Shown here: positions 35,650 through 44,655 of the stretch, piece by piece | Position numbering within the stretch: the stretch's first letter is position 1 | Layout of the letters: the number at the start of each line of letters is the position of its first letter | Assembly (NCBI RefSeq): GCF_020076305.1 | Contig: NZ_JAIQXE010000004.1 | Span: 550,573-614,572 of the forward strand | DNA from: Flavihumibacter profundi | GTDB taxonomy: Bacteria; Bacteroidota; Bacteroidia; Chitinophagales; Chitinophagaceae | Reading direction: 5' to 3' | Length of the DNA stretch: 64,000 nt | Program-made: the position numbers and the translations under genes | The notes under the pieces: generated by a model | What the model saw: only the letters and a program-made list of their open reading frames with translations | Databases searched by the model: none | What the model was told of the DNA's origin: nothing

Positions 35650-37260
35650 TTATTTCAACCTTACTAATACCATTTCATCCTTTCCCATTACAATGGTAAG
35701 TTTTCCGGAATGAATTTTTCGGGTACCAATTTTCACTGGCCCTTCCTGTGTCACCCTGAACAATTCAGCTGTCCTTCGCCCCCGCAGGTTTTCGGGCAGT
35801 TCCCATACACGGTTAGCATATCCATTCCTGCTGAATGCGATCATTGCATATTGGTCAATCCAGGGTGCTGGTATTAATACATCCTGGTTATCTGCCAATA
35901 CCTTTTTCCCCTCCAGCAAGTTGAACTGGTCACCCTGTAAACTTGTAGTCACGCCACCAGAGAAATGCACTTCCTTTTTACCTGGTTGCTGAACCACATA
36001 CAAACGATCAAGGCGGTTGAGAAAATAACCTATGAGGGTGTGCAGGCAAAAGTCTTCCTTAAATCCCGGCAGGTTAACCGGGTCAGCTTTAATGATCTCC
36101 TCTCCATGCATGCTGGTACCAAATAACCTTCCCCATTCAGAGTTATCGCGCCCGCCGGTATATACCGATGCCGGCCATTGCAGGTATTTATCCAATCCAC
36201 CGAACCACCAGGCCATCGACTGGTATACAGCAAAGCTTTCCTCGCGCAGGAAATCCACCCCTTCGCTGGTAACATCAATACCTTTTGAAGCCCAGTAAGC
36301 ATATATCTTTTTCTGTGCTGCTGTTTCATCAGCTATAGAATTGTGCAGGAAGGGACTCGTTGGTTTTTTATCCAGGTCAACGCCCCAGCTGCCATCAGGT
36401 TGTTCAACCGGAATGGGTGGGAATGTATGGAAGGCATCAATATGTATGGTACCTGCTTCCTGGATGGGCAATAATTTACACAACGAATCAATCCGTTTTT
36501 GCGCGTAGCCAGTTTTCCATTCCTGCGCATAACTGATGGGGTAACCCCATTCACCACCCAGTAAGGAACCATCCTTTTTCCTGGCAATGATATTCTCCTT
36601 CACATAAGTTTCCCATAAAGGACTGTCTTCATACGCGTCAAACATATTGATGTGCAGGCTGACCGTAGTATGGTATCTCTTTGCTTCCTCCATTAACCAG
36701 CGCAGGCTTTCCAACGCAGTAGCATCTTCCTTTCTTTTCAGGCCATTGTTTCCATGGAACCAGGCAGGATAACCAGAATCATGGCCATTATACTGCCAGC
36801 CAACGAGATAAACAATTTTCGGAATACCAAGGGTTAGCTGGTCCATTCGCTTAATCAGGTCCAATGCCTGGCCGGCCGTTAGGTAGACCGTTGACTGGCC
36901 GTTATCCCTTCGTTTATACTTGCCATCAAATAAGGCCTGGCTCATAAATAATTTCATAACCAGGATTTGGTGATAAGGCGGGTGTTTGGATATTTTCTGA
37001 ACTGGCTGGTAGTTTATGCGGGTAGTATCAGATGGCCCGGTACTTCTACCCTCAGGAACAATTAATAATGGCTGGCCGGGTTCCAGGGCGAAACTGATAA
37101 AATCATGCGGTACAATGGACCCAACCTTCCCGCCTGGTATGGAAAGGAATAACCTCCCCACAAGCGATTGGTGGTACGGCTGATTCCATTTAGGCATATC
37201 ACCGGCCTTTGTGCAAAGATTGGTTGCCAATAAGGCAACAACAAAAAAAAGATGTTTCAT
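35650..37260 (-). CDS. Secreted glycosidase-like protein (GH101-related TIM barrel, tentative)
   Basis: A 536-residue protein with a signal peptide (FVVALLATNLCTKAG). A TIM-barrel-like core shows KIVYLVGWQYNGHDSGYPAW, TTVSLHINMFDAYEDSP and TIHIDAFHTFPPIP, resembling the catalytic barrel of endo-alpha-N-acetylgalactosaminidases (GH101), with acidic residues at strand ends. YWASKGIDVTSEGVDFLREE would supply another acid. A C-terminal beta domain follows (about 430-536). The family call is by motif only. Its stop lies 13 bases from the convergent glucosidase stop; the transhydrogenase gene ends 2 bases upstream on the same strand. Confidence 0.6.
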   Translation of the reverse strand: MKHLFFVVALLATNLCTKAGDMPKWNQPYHQSLVGRLFLSIPGGKVGSIVPHDFISFALEPGQPLLIVPEGRSTGPSDTTRINYQPVQKISKHPPYHQILVMKLFMSQALFDGKYKRRDNGQSTVYLTAGQALDLIKRMDQLTLGIPKIVYLVGWQYNGHDSGYPAWFHGNNGLKRKEDATALESLRWLMEEAKRYHTTVSLHINMFDAYEDSPLWETYVKENIIARKKDGSLLGGEWGYPISYAQEWKTGYAQKRIDSLCKLLPIQEAGTIHIDAFHTFPPIPVEQPDGSWGVDLDKKPTSPFLHNSIADETAAQKKIYAYWASKGIDVTSEGVDFLREESFAVYQSMAWWFGGLDKYLQWPASVYTGGRDNSEWGRLFGTSMHGEEIIKADPVNLPGFKEDFCLHTLIGYFLNRLDRLYVVQQPGKKEVHFSGGVTTSLQGDQFNLLEGKKVLADNQDVLIPAPWIDQYAMIAFSRNGYANRVWELPENLRGRRTAELFRVTQEGPVKIGTRKIHSGKLTIVMGKDEMVLVRLK

Positions 37261-37261
37261 G

Positions 37262-38668
37262 TTATTGCTTCCTGTTTTGCAGCCATTCCCTCAATCTGCC
37301 TAAACCATCATACGCGGCATACTTATAGGAGTCTGATAAGGTGGGATAGTTATATACCGCTTCAATGAATACATCAATCGTTTCCTTTCGTGTAATGGCA
37401 TGCATGGCAATATGGATCAGTTCAGATGCCTGTTCACCTATGATGTGCGCCCCAAGCAAACGTTTATCTTCAGGGGCGAAGATTAATTTAATCATCCCGT
37501 TTGTAGCACCGGTTATTTGTCCGCGTGCACTGTTTTCAAAAGATGCCCGGCCAACCAGGTAAGCAATATTCCTTTCCTCACATTCATCTTCGGTTAACCC
37601 GACTGCTGAAATCTCAGGGATACTATAAACTGCCAATGGTAAAACTGAGGATACTTTTTCCTTATAATGTAAATCAAATGCATGCACCATTGCCACCCGC
37701 GCCTGCTCCATGGAAGTTGATGCCAGTGCGGGGAAGCCTATCACATCGCCTGCTGCATAAATATTCGGGACACTGGTCTGGTATTTTTCATTGACAATCA
37801 CCAGGCCCCGGTCGCCCAATTTCACACCTGCTTCTTCCAGGCCCAGGCCCTGCACATTACTATGCCGGCCAGACGCAATCAGTGCAATATCAAATTCATG
37901 GGTGCTGCCACTTTGCAATTCCATACAGACACGGCCATTGTGGGCTTCAATCCTGGTCATTTTATCGTTGTACAAAAATTTGAGCCCGATCATTTCAAGG
38001 TGTTCTGTAAGGCTTGTAACAATTTCCGAGTCGACAAAAGCAAGGATCCTTCCCCGCGGTTCTACAAGTGTTACTTCCACACCCAGTGCCGTAAAAACAG
38101 ATGCGTATTCCGTACCAATTACACCACCTCCGATAACGACCATTGATTTTGGGATCCGGTCCATATGGAGGATATCATCTGAATCATAAATGTACTCATG
38201 GTCAAACAGGATTCCCCCGGGATGCAGTGGTGACGATCCTGTAGCAATCAATATCACATCTGCACTGAGTTCCCTTTCACCCTCTGCCGATTTTACCACG
38301 ACCGTGTGTGCATCCCTTAAAGATGCTTCGCCATTAATCAGCTGGATATTATGCCAGGCCAGGTTAGCGCTGATGATACGCCATTCGTTCTGGATAACAA
38401 TTTCCTTGCGGTGCATTAAATCTGCGACAGTCAGATTTTCCCTGAGTGAATAATCGATACCATACAATCCACGTTGGCGCAGGCCTGAAAAATACAGGGC
38501 AGTCTCCCGTAATGTTTTGGATGGCAATGTGCCGGTGTTGATGCCGGCCCCGCCAACATGTGTGGCACGTTCAATAATAGCGACACGCTTGCCAAAGTAT
38601 GCTGCCTGCGCTGCGCCTTTTTCACCTGCCGGCCCTGAGCCGATAACGACTAAATCAAAATGTTCCAT
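37262..38668 (-). CDS. sthA: Soluble (Si-specific) pyridine nucleotide transhydrogenase
   Basis: A 468-residue FAD flavoprotein that transfers hydride between NADPH and NAD+. The FAD site is GSGPAGEKGAAQAAYFGKR near 10-28, and the NAD site is VVIGGGVIGTEYASVF near 177-192. The flavin disulfide of related enzymes is absent: the region reads GGAGINTGTLPSKTLRE, with no cysteine at either usual position, in line with a transhydrogenase. YNYPTLSDSYKYAAYDGLGR closes the dimerisation domain. It ends 2 bases before the glycosidase-like gene start, so the two may be co-transcribed. Confidence 0.9.
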   Translation of the reverse strand: MEHFDLVVIGSGPAGEKGAAQAAYFGKRVAIIERATHVGGAGINTGTLPSKTLRETALYFSGLRQRGLYGIDYSLRENLTVADLMHRKEIVIQNEWRIISANLAWHNIQLINGEASLRDAHTVVVKSAEGERELSADVILIATGSSPLHPGGILFDHEYIYDSDDILHMDRIPKSMVVIGGGVIGTEYASVFTALGVEVTLVEPRGRILAFVDSEIVTSLTEHLEMIGLKFLYNDKMTRIEAHNGRVCMELQSGSTHEFDIALIASGRHSNVQGLGLEEAGVKLGDRGLVIVNEKYQTSVPNIYAAGDVIGFPALASTSMEQARVAMVHAFDLHYKEKVSSVLPLAVYSIPEISAVGLTEDECEERNIAYLVGRASFENSARGQITGATNGMIKLIFAPEDKRLLGAHIIGEQASELIHIAMHAITRKETIDVFIEAVYNYPTLSDSYKYAAYDGLGRLREWLQNRKQ

Positions 38669-38719
38669 AACTGGCTGCTGAATGTGGAATAAGCAAATTC
38701 AAATATACTCTATGATAAA

Positions 38720-40762
38720 CTATTTATACCTGTCAAAGCCATACCTGTGATACAATTGCAGGTACCGCTGGTCTTGTCTTATTAATTCTAAGAGTGGGTC
38801 AATTTTAAATAAGGTAAACATTCCTTCGTGACTATTTAATGATTTTTCTAAACTCAGGAAACAGGAATCCTTCATTTGATACTGGGCATAAATCCTGGCG
38901 AGGCAGAAATTTATGCTGGAATTTTTGTCTGCTGGTTTTTCCTTCAACTGCCGGAGTATATTATTACTTTCTGCAAGATTGCCTTTTTTGAAATAAGCAA
39001 TACAAAGTAAGCTAAGCAGGCTTTCCGGAACATCAGAAGGATTCTTCAAAAGAAGCGGCTTTATTGCCCCGATAACCTGTTCATAGTTTCCTGAATAAAA
39101 TTTCACTAAGACAGACTGGGTTTCAAATGTTGAATTGCCAGGAAATAATCTCTGGCCTTCCTTAATAGAACTTTCAGCTTCCCTGAATTTCTTTTTATAA
39201 ATACGGGCATTAGCAACTATGACGTAACCATTAAAATCTGCCGGGTCAGAGCTTATTGCATCCAGCCCCATCGCTTCAGCCTTATCTAAATCCCCCATCC
39301 AAAGCAGGAAATATCCATACCGGTTTTTAATCAGGGAGGCAGATGGGTTAAGCCGGACAGACTTTTCAAAATTCAATTTAGCCTCCGCAAAGTCCATTTC
39401 AACTGACCAGGCTAATAAACCCAGTGCAGAATAACCCTCTGCAAGGTTGGGATCCAAAATATTGGATTTAATGGCAAATTCCTTTGCCTCCCTGATGGCG
39501 TTGAAGTCATCATAAGCATGGGCACGGTTAATCTTCCAGATTTTGGCAAGGGCAATGTAGGCATACGGGGGAGCAAAAAGCGAATCTTTCCCAACAGCCA
39601 TGAGGTTGTATTCAATACTTTTATCAAAGTCCTGCTCCTTATAAGTATGCAGGCCTTTGAGGTATAATGAATAAACTTCCGGATCCGTTACCTTTTTAAT
39701 TAAACGCGGCCTTTCGGATGCTGAAATTGTAATCTTTAGTTTTTCGACGATATTGCTGGCTATACTGTCCTGGATGGCAAAAATATCTTTCAGGCTGTTA
39801 TCAAATCGTTGCGCCCAAATAGTTGAATTATCCTTAACACGGATCAATTGTGTGATAATCCGGAGGATATTACCGGATTTTTGTATACTTCCTTCCAGTA
39901 TATAACTCACATTTAATTTTTCACCTATCGCCTGGGCATCCAGACCCTTTCCCTTGTATTGGAATGAAGAAGTCCGGCCAATTACTTTGAGGCTGTTGAT
40001 GGTAGTTATTGAATTAATAATTTCATCAGACAGCCCGTCGCCAAGGTATTCCTGGTCCTTGTTCGGGCTCATGTCAACAAACGGCAATACGGCTATGGAC
40101 TTATCAGGAACCGGGGAATGATTATTTCCGGAAAAGAAGTTTTTATATGTAAAAAAAGTAGCTGCCAAAAACAGGATTACCAAAACGGCAGCAAGCATAT
40201 TTCTTTTTGGAAAACTTTTATTTTTCAGCTTTCCTGCTAATTTTTTACGTTGGGGAACAAACAATCCTTCGTTGGCCAATGCATAAACCTCAAATGGTTT
40301 GTCTACATTTTTAAAATGAAAAAGCCCAAGTGATTTTGCCTGTATAGACGGATTGTTTTTGATTTTGTCATGAAATTCTGCAGAAACTAAAACGGTATTT
40401 TCCTGGCCCAGGGATTGAACCCTTGAAGCTACATTCACACTATCACCCAGGGCTTTGCCATCTTCAAAAAAAACTTCACCAATGTGTAAGCCGATTCGAA
40501 GGGGAACCACCGGGTCATTCTTCAACTCTTTTTGGACAGCCAGTGAACAATTAACAGCATCAAAGGCACTGGGAAAAATGCAAAGGCTTCCATCCCCGTA
40601 ATAATTTAAAACCTGTCCATTATATTCAGAAACCCATTTTTCAAGTGTAGCATTATAGTGTTTTATTACCGCCACGGCATTCTGCTCGTTACGCTGCATC
40701 ATGGCCGTATACCCGACAATATCGGTAAACATGATAGCGGCAAGCTGGCGGGATTGCAGCAT
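38720..40762 (-). CDS. Class III nucleotide cyclase fused to TolB/FlgO-like domain and TPRs
   Basis: 680 residues. The cyclase domain occupies 1-165, with metal-binding D14 (FTDIVGYTAMM) and D57 (YYGDGSLCIF) and transition-state N110/R114 (GDSVNVASRVQSL). A transmembrane helix follows at about 189-208. Residues 220-345 resemble the TolB-N/FlgO-type domain (KSIAVLPFVDMSPNKDQEYL and GRTSSFQYKGKGLDAQAIGE). From about 350 to 660 there are TPR-like repeats (LNPSASLIKNRYGYFLLWMG). The cyclase is N-terminal and cytosolic, the TPR half probably periplasmic. It likely makes cAMP in response to an envelope cue. Confidence 0.9.
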   Translation of the reverse strand: MLQSRQLAAIMFTDIVGYTAMMQRNEQNAVAVIKHYNATLEKWVSEYNGQVLNYYGDGSLCIFPSAFDAVNCSLAVQKELKNDPVVPLRIGLHIGEVFFEDGKALGDSVNVASRVQSLGQENTVLVSAEFHDKIKNNPSIQAKSLGLFHFKNVDKPFEVYALANEGLFVPQRKKLAGKLKNKSFPKRNMLAAVLVILFLAATFFTYKNFFSGNNHSPVPDKSIAVLPFVDMSPNKDQEYLGDGLSDEIINSITTINSLKVIGRTSSFQYKGKGLDAQAIGEKLNVSYILEGSIQKSGNILRIITQLIRVKDNSTIWAQRFDNSLKDIFAIQDSIASNIVEKLKITISASERPRLIKKVTDPEVYSLYLKGLHTYKEQDFDKSIEYNLMAVGKDSLFAPPYAYIALAKIWKINRAHAYDDFNAIREAKEFAIKSNILDPNLAEGYSALGLLAWSVEMDFAEAKLNFEKSVRLNPSASLIKNRYGYFLLWMGDLDKAEAMGLDAISSDPADFNGYVIVANARIYKKKFREAESSIKEGQRLFPGNSTFETQSVLVKFYSGNYEQVIGAIKPLLLKNPSDVPESLLSLLCIAYFKKGNLAESNNILRQLKEKPADKNSSINFCLARIYAQYQMKDSCFLSLEKSLNSHEGMFTLFKIDPLLELIRQDQRYLQLYHRYGFDRYK

Positions 40763-40794
40763 TGGATACTAATATTGGTGGCAGGCCTTACCCA

Positions 40795-41334
40795 TTAAAA
40801 CAATTTCTCTTGCGGAGGCTTGGCACCTGCCAGGCGAATATACACGGTAGTCTGGCCCCTGTGGTGGGTTTGGTGTTCGAAAGCTTTAGCGATAGCCGTG
40901 CCTTTGGTCATATCAAATCGTCCGAATAATTTAACGTTCTCACCCATTTGGGCCGGGGTTATTTTCTTGATGGCGTTGATGGCAAAATCATACCCTGCCA
41001 TCACCAGCTTCGTTACGTTTTCCTTGGATTTATTAGTCGTCTTCTCCAGGTCACTGTAACCTTCAGGCACTTTTTCTCCTGATGCGGCGGAAAGGAAGTT
41101 AAAATTAGCATCTGTCAGGTGAAGCATTTGCTCGGCGAAGGATCGCATTTCGGGAGTTGGCTTTAAGCCGTAAGACGACTCAGGCATGGCATCGAGGTAT
41201 TCCCTGGTATAGGCTTTGGCCCTTTCCCATTCTTTGACTATATCGGCGTTGTTAGACTGTGCCTGGGAAAAATGGAACGTACCGAATACCAGTAATAATG
41301 TTGCGAATAATTGGACGGGTTTCATAATTATCAA
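40795..41334 (-). CDS. Exported DinB-family protein
   Basis: A 179-residue four-helix-bundle protein with signal peptide (LLLVFGTFHFSQAQ). The three metal-binding histidines expected of DinB proteins are suggested by EQMLHLTDANFNF (about 70-85) and the C-terminal EHQTHHRGQTTVYIRLAG. The name refers to the fold, not the polymerase; some members are thiol-dependent transferases. It sits 32 bases upstream of the cyclase gene on the same strand and divergent from a second DinB gene at 41723. Substrate unknown. Confidence 0.85.
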   Translation of the reverse strand: MIIMKPVQLFATLLLVFGTFHFSQAQSNNADIVKEWERAKAYTREYLDAMPESSYGLKPTPEMRSFAEQMLHLTDANFNFLSAASGEKVPEGYSDLEKTTNKSKENVTKLVMAGYDFAINAIKKITPAQMGENVKLFGRFDMTKGTAIAKAFEHQTHHRGQTTVYIRLAGAKPPQEKLF

Positions 41335-41722
41335 TTTAAGATGGTAAAATGCAAAAAGCTGATATACTAATCACAAGCCCCAACCGATGCAATGAATCCT
41401 TTAATTTCGACAAATTCCGGCACGCTGCCAAAAACTAACCCGCTATTCAATAATCCTTCAGATTTTGATCATTACAGTTTGGCTTTAACTACCGTTTCTC
41501 CAGTGCCGAGTCCATTAAAGGCCTGCCATTCGGGGCTTTGAAAGGGCGTATAACAGTTGGCATCACCATTATCGGTAGCCCATTATTTTTTTCGGGCCGA
41601 TGACGGAATGATGTCCGGAAAAATAATTATCTTTTACATGAATCCATCCCGCCTGCACCTACCCCATAAAAGTTTCCAGCCCGAACCCAGGTTCCTATTC
41701 TTTTCATTTTAAAACAAAATGT
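41335..41722. other. Divergent intergenic region with GH2 remnant
   Basis: This 388-base gap separates two divergent DinB genes. A glycosidase C-terminal stub (41472-41582, minus) is listed separately. No other open frame is supported. Promoters for both flanking genes presumably lie at the ends, but I cannot locate them. Confidence 0.4.
41472..41582 (-). pseudogene. C-terminal stub of a GH2-type glycoside hydrolase
   Basis: The frame reads WATDNGDANCYTPFQSPEWQ then AFNGLGTGETVVKAKL and stop. It matches the end of GH2 beta-galactosidase-like proteins (ATDNGDPTxxxPFxSPERKAFNGLAxxxV). It is closed by a stop just upstream, so only about 36 residues remain. Debris of a lost polysaccharide-degradation gene. 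Confidence 0.6.
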
Positions 41723-42331
41723 ATGAAAATCTTATTCCTGCTGGTTTCCTTTTTCGCCCTGAACGCTTTTATTGCAGATGCACCAACCATTTCCAAAAAA
41801 GAAAGAAAATCAGCCGCCAAATTCCTGAAAGAATCTGAAGACGAAACCCTTAAAACAATAGGCAAACTGAGTGAAGCCCAATTAAAATTCAAGCCTGCAC
41901 CAGATAAATGGAGCGTGGAAGAATGCATGATGCACATTGCGGCATCAGAAAAAATGTTATGGGGAATGACTGAAGGTGTGATTAATGCCCCTGCAAATCC
42001 TGAGAAAAGAGCTGAGATCAAAATGACCGACGAAGAGGTCATGAAGAATATTGAGGACAGGACCACTAAAAGAAAAACCCTTCCGCCACTTGAGCCCCAG
42101 AATACCGGCTTCAAATCTTTGGGGGAGGCAGTTGCTTCCTTTACCGAAAACAGGGAAAAACTGATCAGTTATACCAAAGACACAAAAGCAGACCTGCGTA
42201 ATCATGTAAACACCCTGCCGTCAGGCTCCTTTGACTGTTACCAGATGATCCTGTTCATCGGCGCCCATACCATCAGGCATGTAAAACAAATGGAAGAAGT
42301 AATGGCTGATCCGGGTTTTCCGAAAAACTAA
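41723..42331 (+). CDS. Exported DinB-family protein (second copy)
   Basis: A 202-residue DinB-like protein with signal peptide (LLVSFFALNAFIADAP). The histidine-bearing helices are EECMMHIAASEKMLWGMTEG and QMILFIGAHTIRHVKQMEE. KFLKESEDETLKTIGKLSEA and KPAPDKWSVEECMMH match exported DinB/YfiT-type proteins of Bacteroidota. It is only weakly similar to the neighbour at 40795-41334, so the pair is not a recent duplication. Substrate unknown. Confidence 0.85.
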   Translation: MKILFLLVSFFALNAFIADAPTISKKERKSAAKFLKESEDETLKTIGKLSEAQLKFKPAPDKWSVEECMMHIAASEKMLWGMTEGVINAPANPEKRAEIKMTDEEVMKNIEDRTTKRKTLPPLEPQNTGFKSLGEAVASFTENREKLISYTKDTKADLRNHVNTLPSGSFDCYQMILFIGAHTIRHVKQMEEVMADPGFPKN

Positions 42332-42851
42332 CGTAAATAATGGCATTCGTGGAATGTCGCTGCGTGCTTTCGCAGGATACGTACCTGCGTTGCACAAAGT
42401 CAATATGAGGTTTTAGTAGTAGGGTTCATCATTTTTTACCATAAAAACTGGCTTCGGGTAGTCATATCAGGTATTATTCAAGAAGCTACTGCGCCATCCT
42501 TTACCTTATTTTCTTTTCGCTGGTTGTTAAAGAAGTCTACAAAGAAATACGGTACGTGAACAATAATTGCGAAACCTGCGGTAATGCTGATGGGACTTAC
42601 GTGCGATTTTTATACGGTGTTTATCATGAGGATACCCGGAATTGTTGAACGGGCAAAGATTGGGGAATGTTTTTAGTTTATAATTATTTCTACATTATTG
42701 ATTAAACACAATGCAAAACATGACGAAAATCAATATTTTTAGAAAATTATTGCGCTTCTTTTGGTGAATAATTAATGTGACATGTCATGGAAGGTTGCAT
42801 TACTTTAAAATATGACAACTTTATTTTGCTGTAACTGATACAAGAATTAGT
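42332..42851. other. Intergenic region upstream of the arylsulfatase
   Basis: No intact gene is supported in 520 bases. A 43-codon minus-strand shred (42478-42609) is listed separately. From about 42660 the sequence is AT-rich and includes TGACATGTCA, a perfect 10-base palindrome at 42778-42787, some 65 bases before the sulfatase start; this could be an operator. TTG at 42795 and TTATTTTG at 42821 are near-matches to the Bacteroidota promoter boxes, but their spacing is long. Confidence 0.35.
42478..42609 (-). pseudogene. Possible C-terminal membrane-protein remnant
   Basis: 43 codons are open to a stop at 42478-42480 with no start codon. The peptide has a hydrophobic stretch and charged tail: SPISITAGFAIIVHVPYFF, VDFFNNQRKENKVKDGAVAS. 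It looks like the last helix and tail of a transporter-like protein, but I cannot name a family. Confidence 0.3.
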
Positions 42852-44642
42852 ATGAAAAAAAATCTTTTAATCGCGTCCATTTTGTCTTTGACGGTAATGG
42901 TTGTTTCTGGCCAAACTTCACAACAACCGCCCGGGGGTAAGCGACCAAATATCGTTATCATCCTGGCAGATGATATGGGCTATTCAGATATGGGCATGTT
43001 TGGCAGCGAGATAAAGACACCCAATATGGATGCCCTGGCATTAGATGGCGTTCGTTTCACCAATTTCTATACGCATGCCAGTTGTTCGCCTTCCCGCTCG
43101 ATGCTTTTATCCGGGGTAGATTCCCACCTTAACGGGCTCGGCAATATGGACGAATGGACCGCGCCTAACCAGGTTGGGAAACCCGGCTACGAAGGAAATC
43201 TCAATCTCAGTGTGACAACAATTCCCCAATTGCTAAAAGATGCCGGTTACCACACTTATATGGTCGGGAAATGGCATATGGGAAAATCTCCGGATAAAAT
43301 CCCCGCAGCACGCGGCTTCGAACGCGATTTCAGTTTACTGGACGGTGCGGGAAGTTATTGGGACATGACAAATTTTACTGCCCTGACGCCTAATTCCCTG
43401 TATACAGAGGATGGCAAATACCTCACAAAGCTTCCTAAAAAATATTACGCAACACAAACCTATACAGACAAACTCATCAGCTATATTGATGCCGACCACC
43501 GCGATGGCAAACCTTTCTTTGCCTATGTTTCCCACCAGGCACCGCACGACCCCTACCACCTTCCGCGCGACTGGCGTGACAGGCACGTAGGGCAATATGA
43601 TTACGGATGGGATATGCTACGGGCGCAGCGCCTCAAACGGCAAAAAGAGCTTGGCATCGTACCAGACTCTACCAACCTGGCCGAGCGTATGTGGTTCGTG
43701 CCCGAATACTCCCTGCTTGCTCCGGCATCGAGAGCAGTGCTCGGCAGAAAAATGGAACTCTATGCGGGACTGGTGGAAAATATGGATTTCCATATCGGCC
43801 GCCTGGTTCAACACCTGAAAGATATAGGTGAATACGAAAATACCGTGTTCATTGTTTTTGGAGATAATGGCGCAGAGGGGACCGATCTGGCTAAAATGAT
43901 TGGAGGAACACCCGGAACCCGGGATTACCTGTATTTTGCCAGTAAGTGGTCGCAAACGGATATAAATGCCTGGGGTGACCCTGGCTCTTATGTTGGCTAT
44001 GGCGCCGGCTGGGCCCAGGTTTCCATGACGCCTTTCAGTCAGTATAAAGGATGGCTTGGCGAAGGTGGCATCAGGAATGCACTCATTGTCAGTGGTCCTG
44101 TCAACAAACGGAAAAAGGGTAGCATAAACAACGGACTCATGTCAATAGCAGACATCATGCCTACGCTCCTTGATATAGCAGGTGCTGAATACCCGAAAAA
44201 TTACAAGGGAAAAGAATTACCACCAATGATTGGTAAATCCTGGTTGAAAGTACTGTCCGGTGAGGCCGAGTCTCCCCGCGCCAAGCAGGATTATCTTGCC
44301 TGGGAGTTATTCGGTAACCGTGCTGTTCGCCAGGGTGATTGGAAATTGCGGTGGGAATTTACGCCCTTAGGTAAATCTGATTGGGAACTTTACAATCTTG
44401 CTGATGATCCTAACGAGCGGAAAGACCTTGCTGCTGCCAACCCGGGCAAATTAAAGGAGATGCTGGCACTTTGGGACGACTATGTAAAGAAGAATAATGT
44501 AATTATTCCCAGCCGTTCTGTTTTTGAAGGACTTTATGACCAACTACCGGCGCGGTTCCCGGTGGATCCCGGATATCCGCCGCTTATCAACAAGCGACAG
44601 TACGTACCTCCGAAAGAATTAATGACTAATCCCAAGCAATAA
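42852..44642 (+). CDS. Arylsulfatase (S1 family)
   Basis: A 596-residue exported sulfatase with signal peptide (ILSLTVMVVSGQ). Calcium-binding Asp residues are in IVIILADDMGYSDMGMFG. The formylglycine precursor is C78 in HASCSPSRSMLLSG, a CxPSR motif. KVGKWHMGK-like sequence (YMVGKWHMGKSPDKIPAARG) and FVVFGDNGAEGTD-type residues (FIVFGDNGAEGT) complete the active site. The C-terminal subdomain ends near KRQYVPPKEL. It is followed 13 bases later by an outer membrane protein gene. No formylglycine-generating enzyme is in this window. Confidence 0.93.
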   Translation: MKKNLLIASILSLTVMVVSGQTSQQPPGGKRPNIVIILADDMGYSDMGMFGSEIKTPNMDALALDGVRFTNFYTHASCSPSRSMLLSGVDSHLNGLGNMDEWTAPNQVGKPGYEGNLNLSVTTIPQLLKDAGYHTYMVGKWHMGKSPDKIPAARGFERDFSLLDGAGSYWDMTNFTALTPNSLYTEDGKYLTKLPKKYYATQTYTDKLISYIDADHRDGKPFFAYVSHQAPHDPYHLPRDWRDRHVGQYDYGWDMLRAQRLKRQKELGIVPDSTNLAERMWFVPEYSLLAPASRAVLGRKMELYAGLVENMDFHIGRLVQHLKDIGEYENTVFIVFGDNGAEGTDLAKMIGGTPGTRDYLYFASKWSQTDINAWGDPGSYVGYGAGWAQVSMTPFSQYKGWLGEGGIRNALIVSGPVNKRKKGSINNGLMSIADIMPTLLDIAGAEYPKNYKGKELPPMIGKSWLKVLSGEAESPRAKQDYLAWELFGNRAVRQGDWKLRWEFTPLGKSDWELYNLADDPNERKDLAAANPGKLKEMLALWDDYVKKNNVIIPSRSVFEGLYDQLPARFPVDPGYPPLINKRQYVPPKELMTNPKQ

Positions 44643-44655
44643 AGCAGTAATTACT

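Noticed and set aside
42778..42787. Palindrome TGACATGTCA upstream of the sulfatase
   Set aside because: A single 10-base palindrome is not enough to call an operator; no second copy is seen near other genes.
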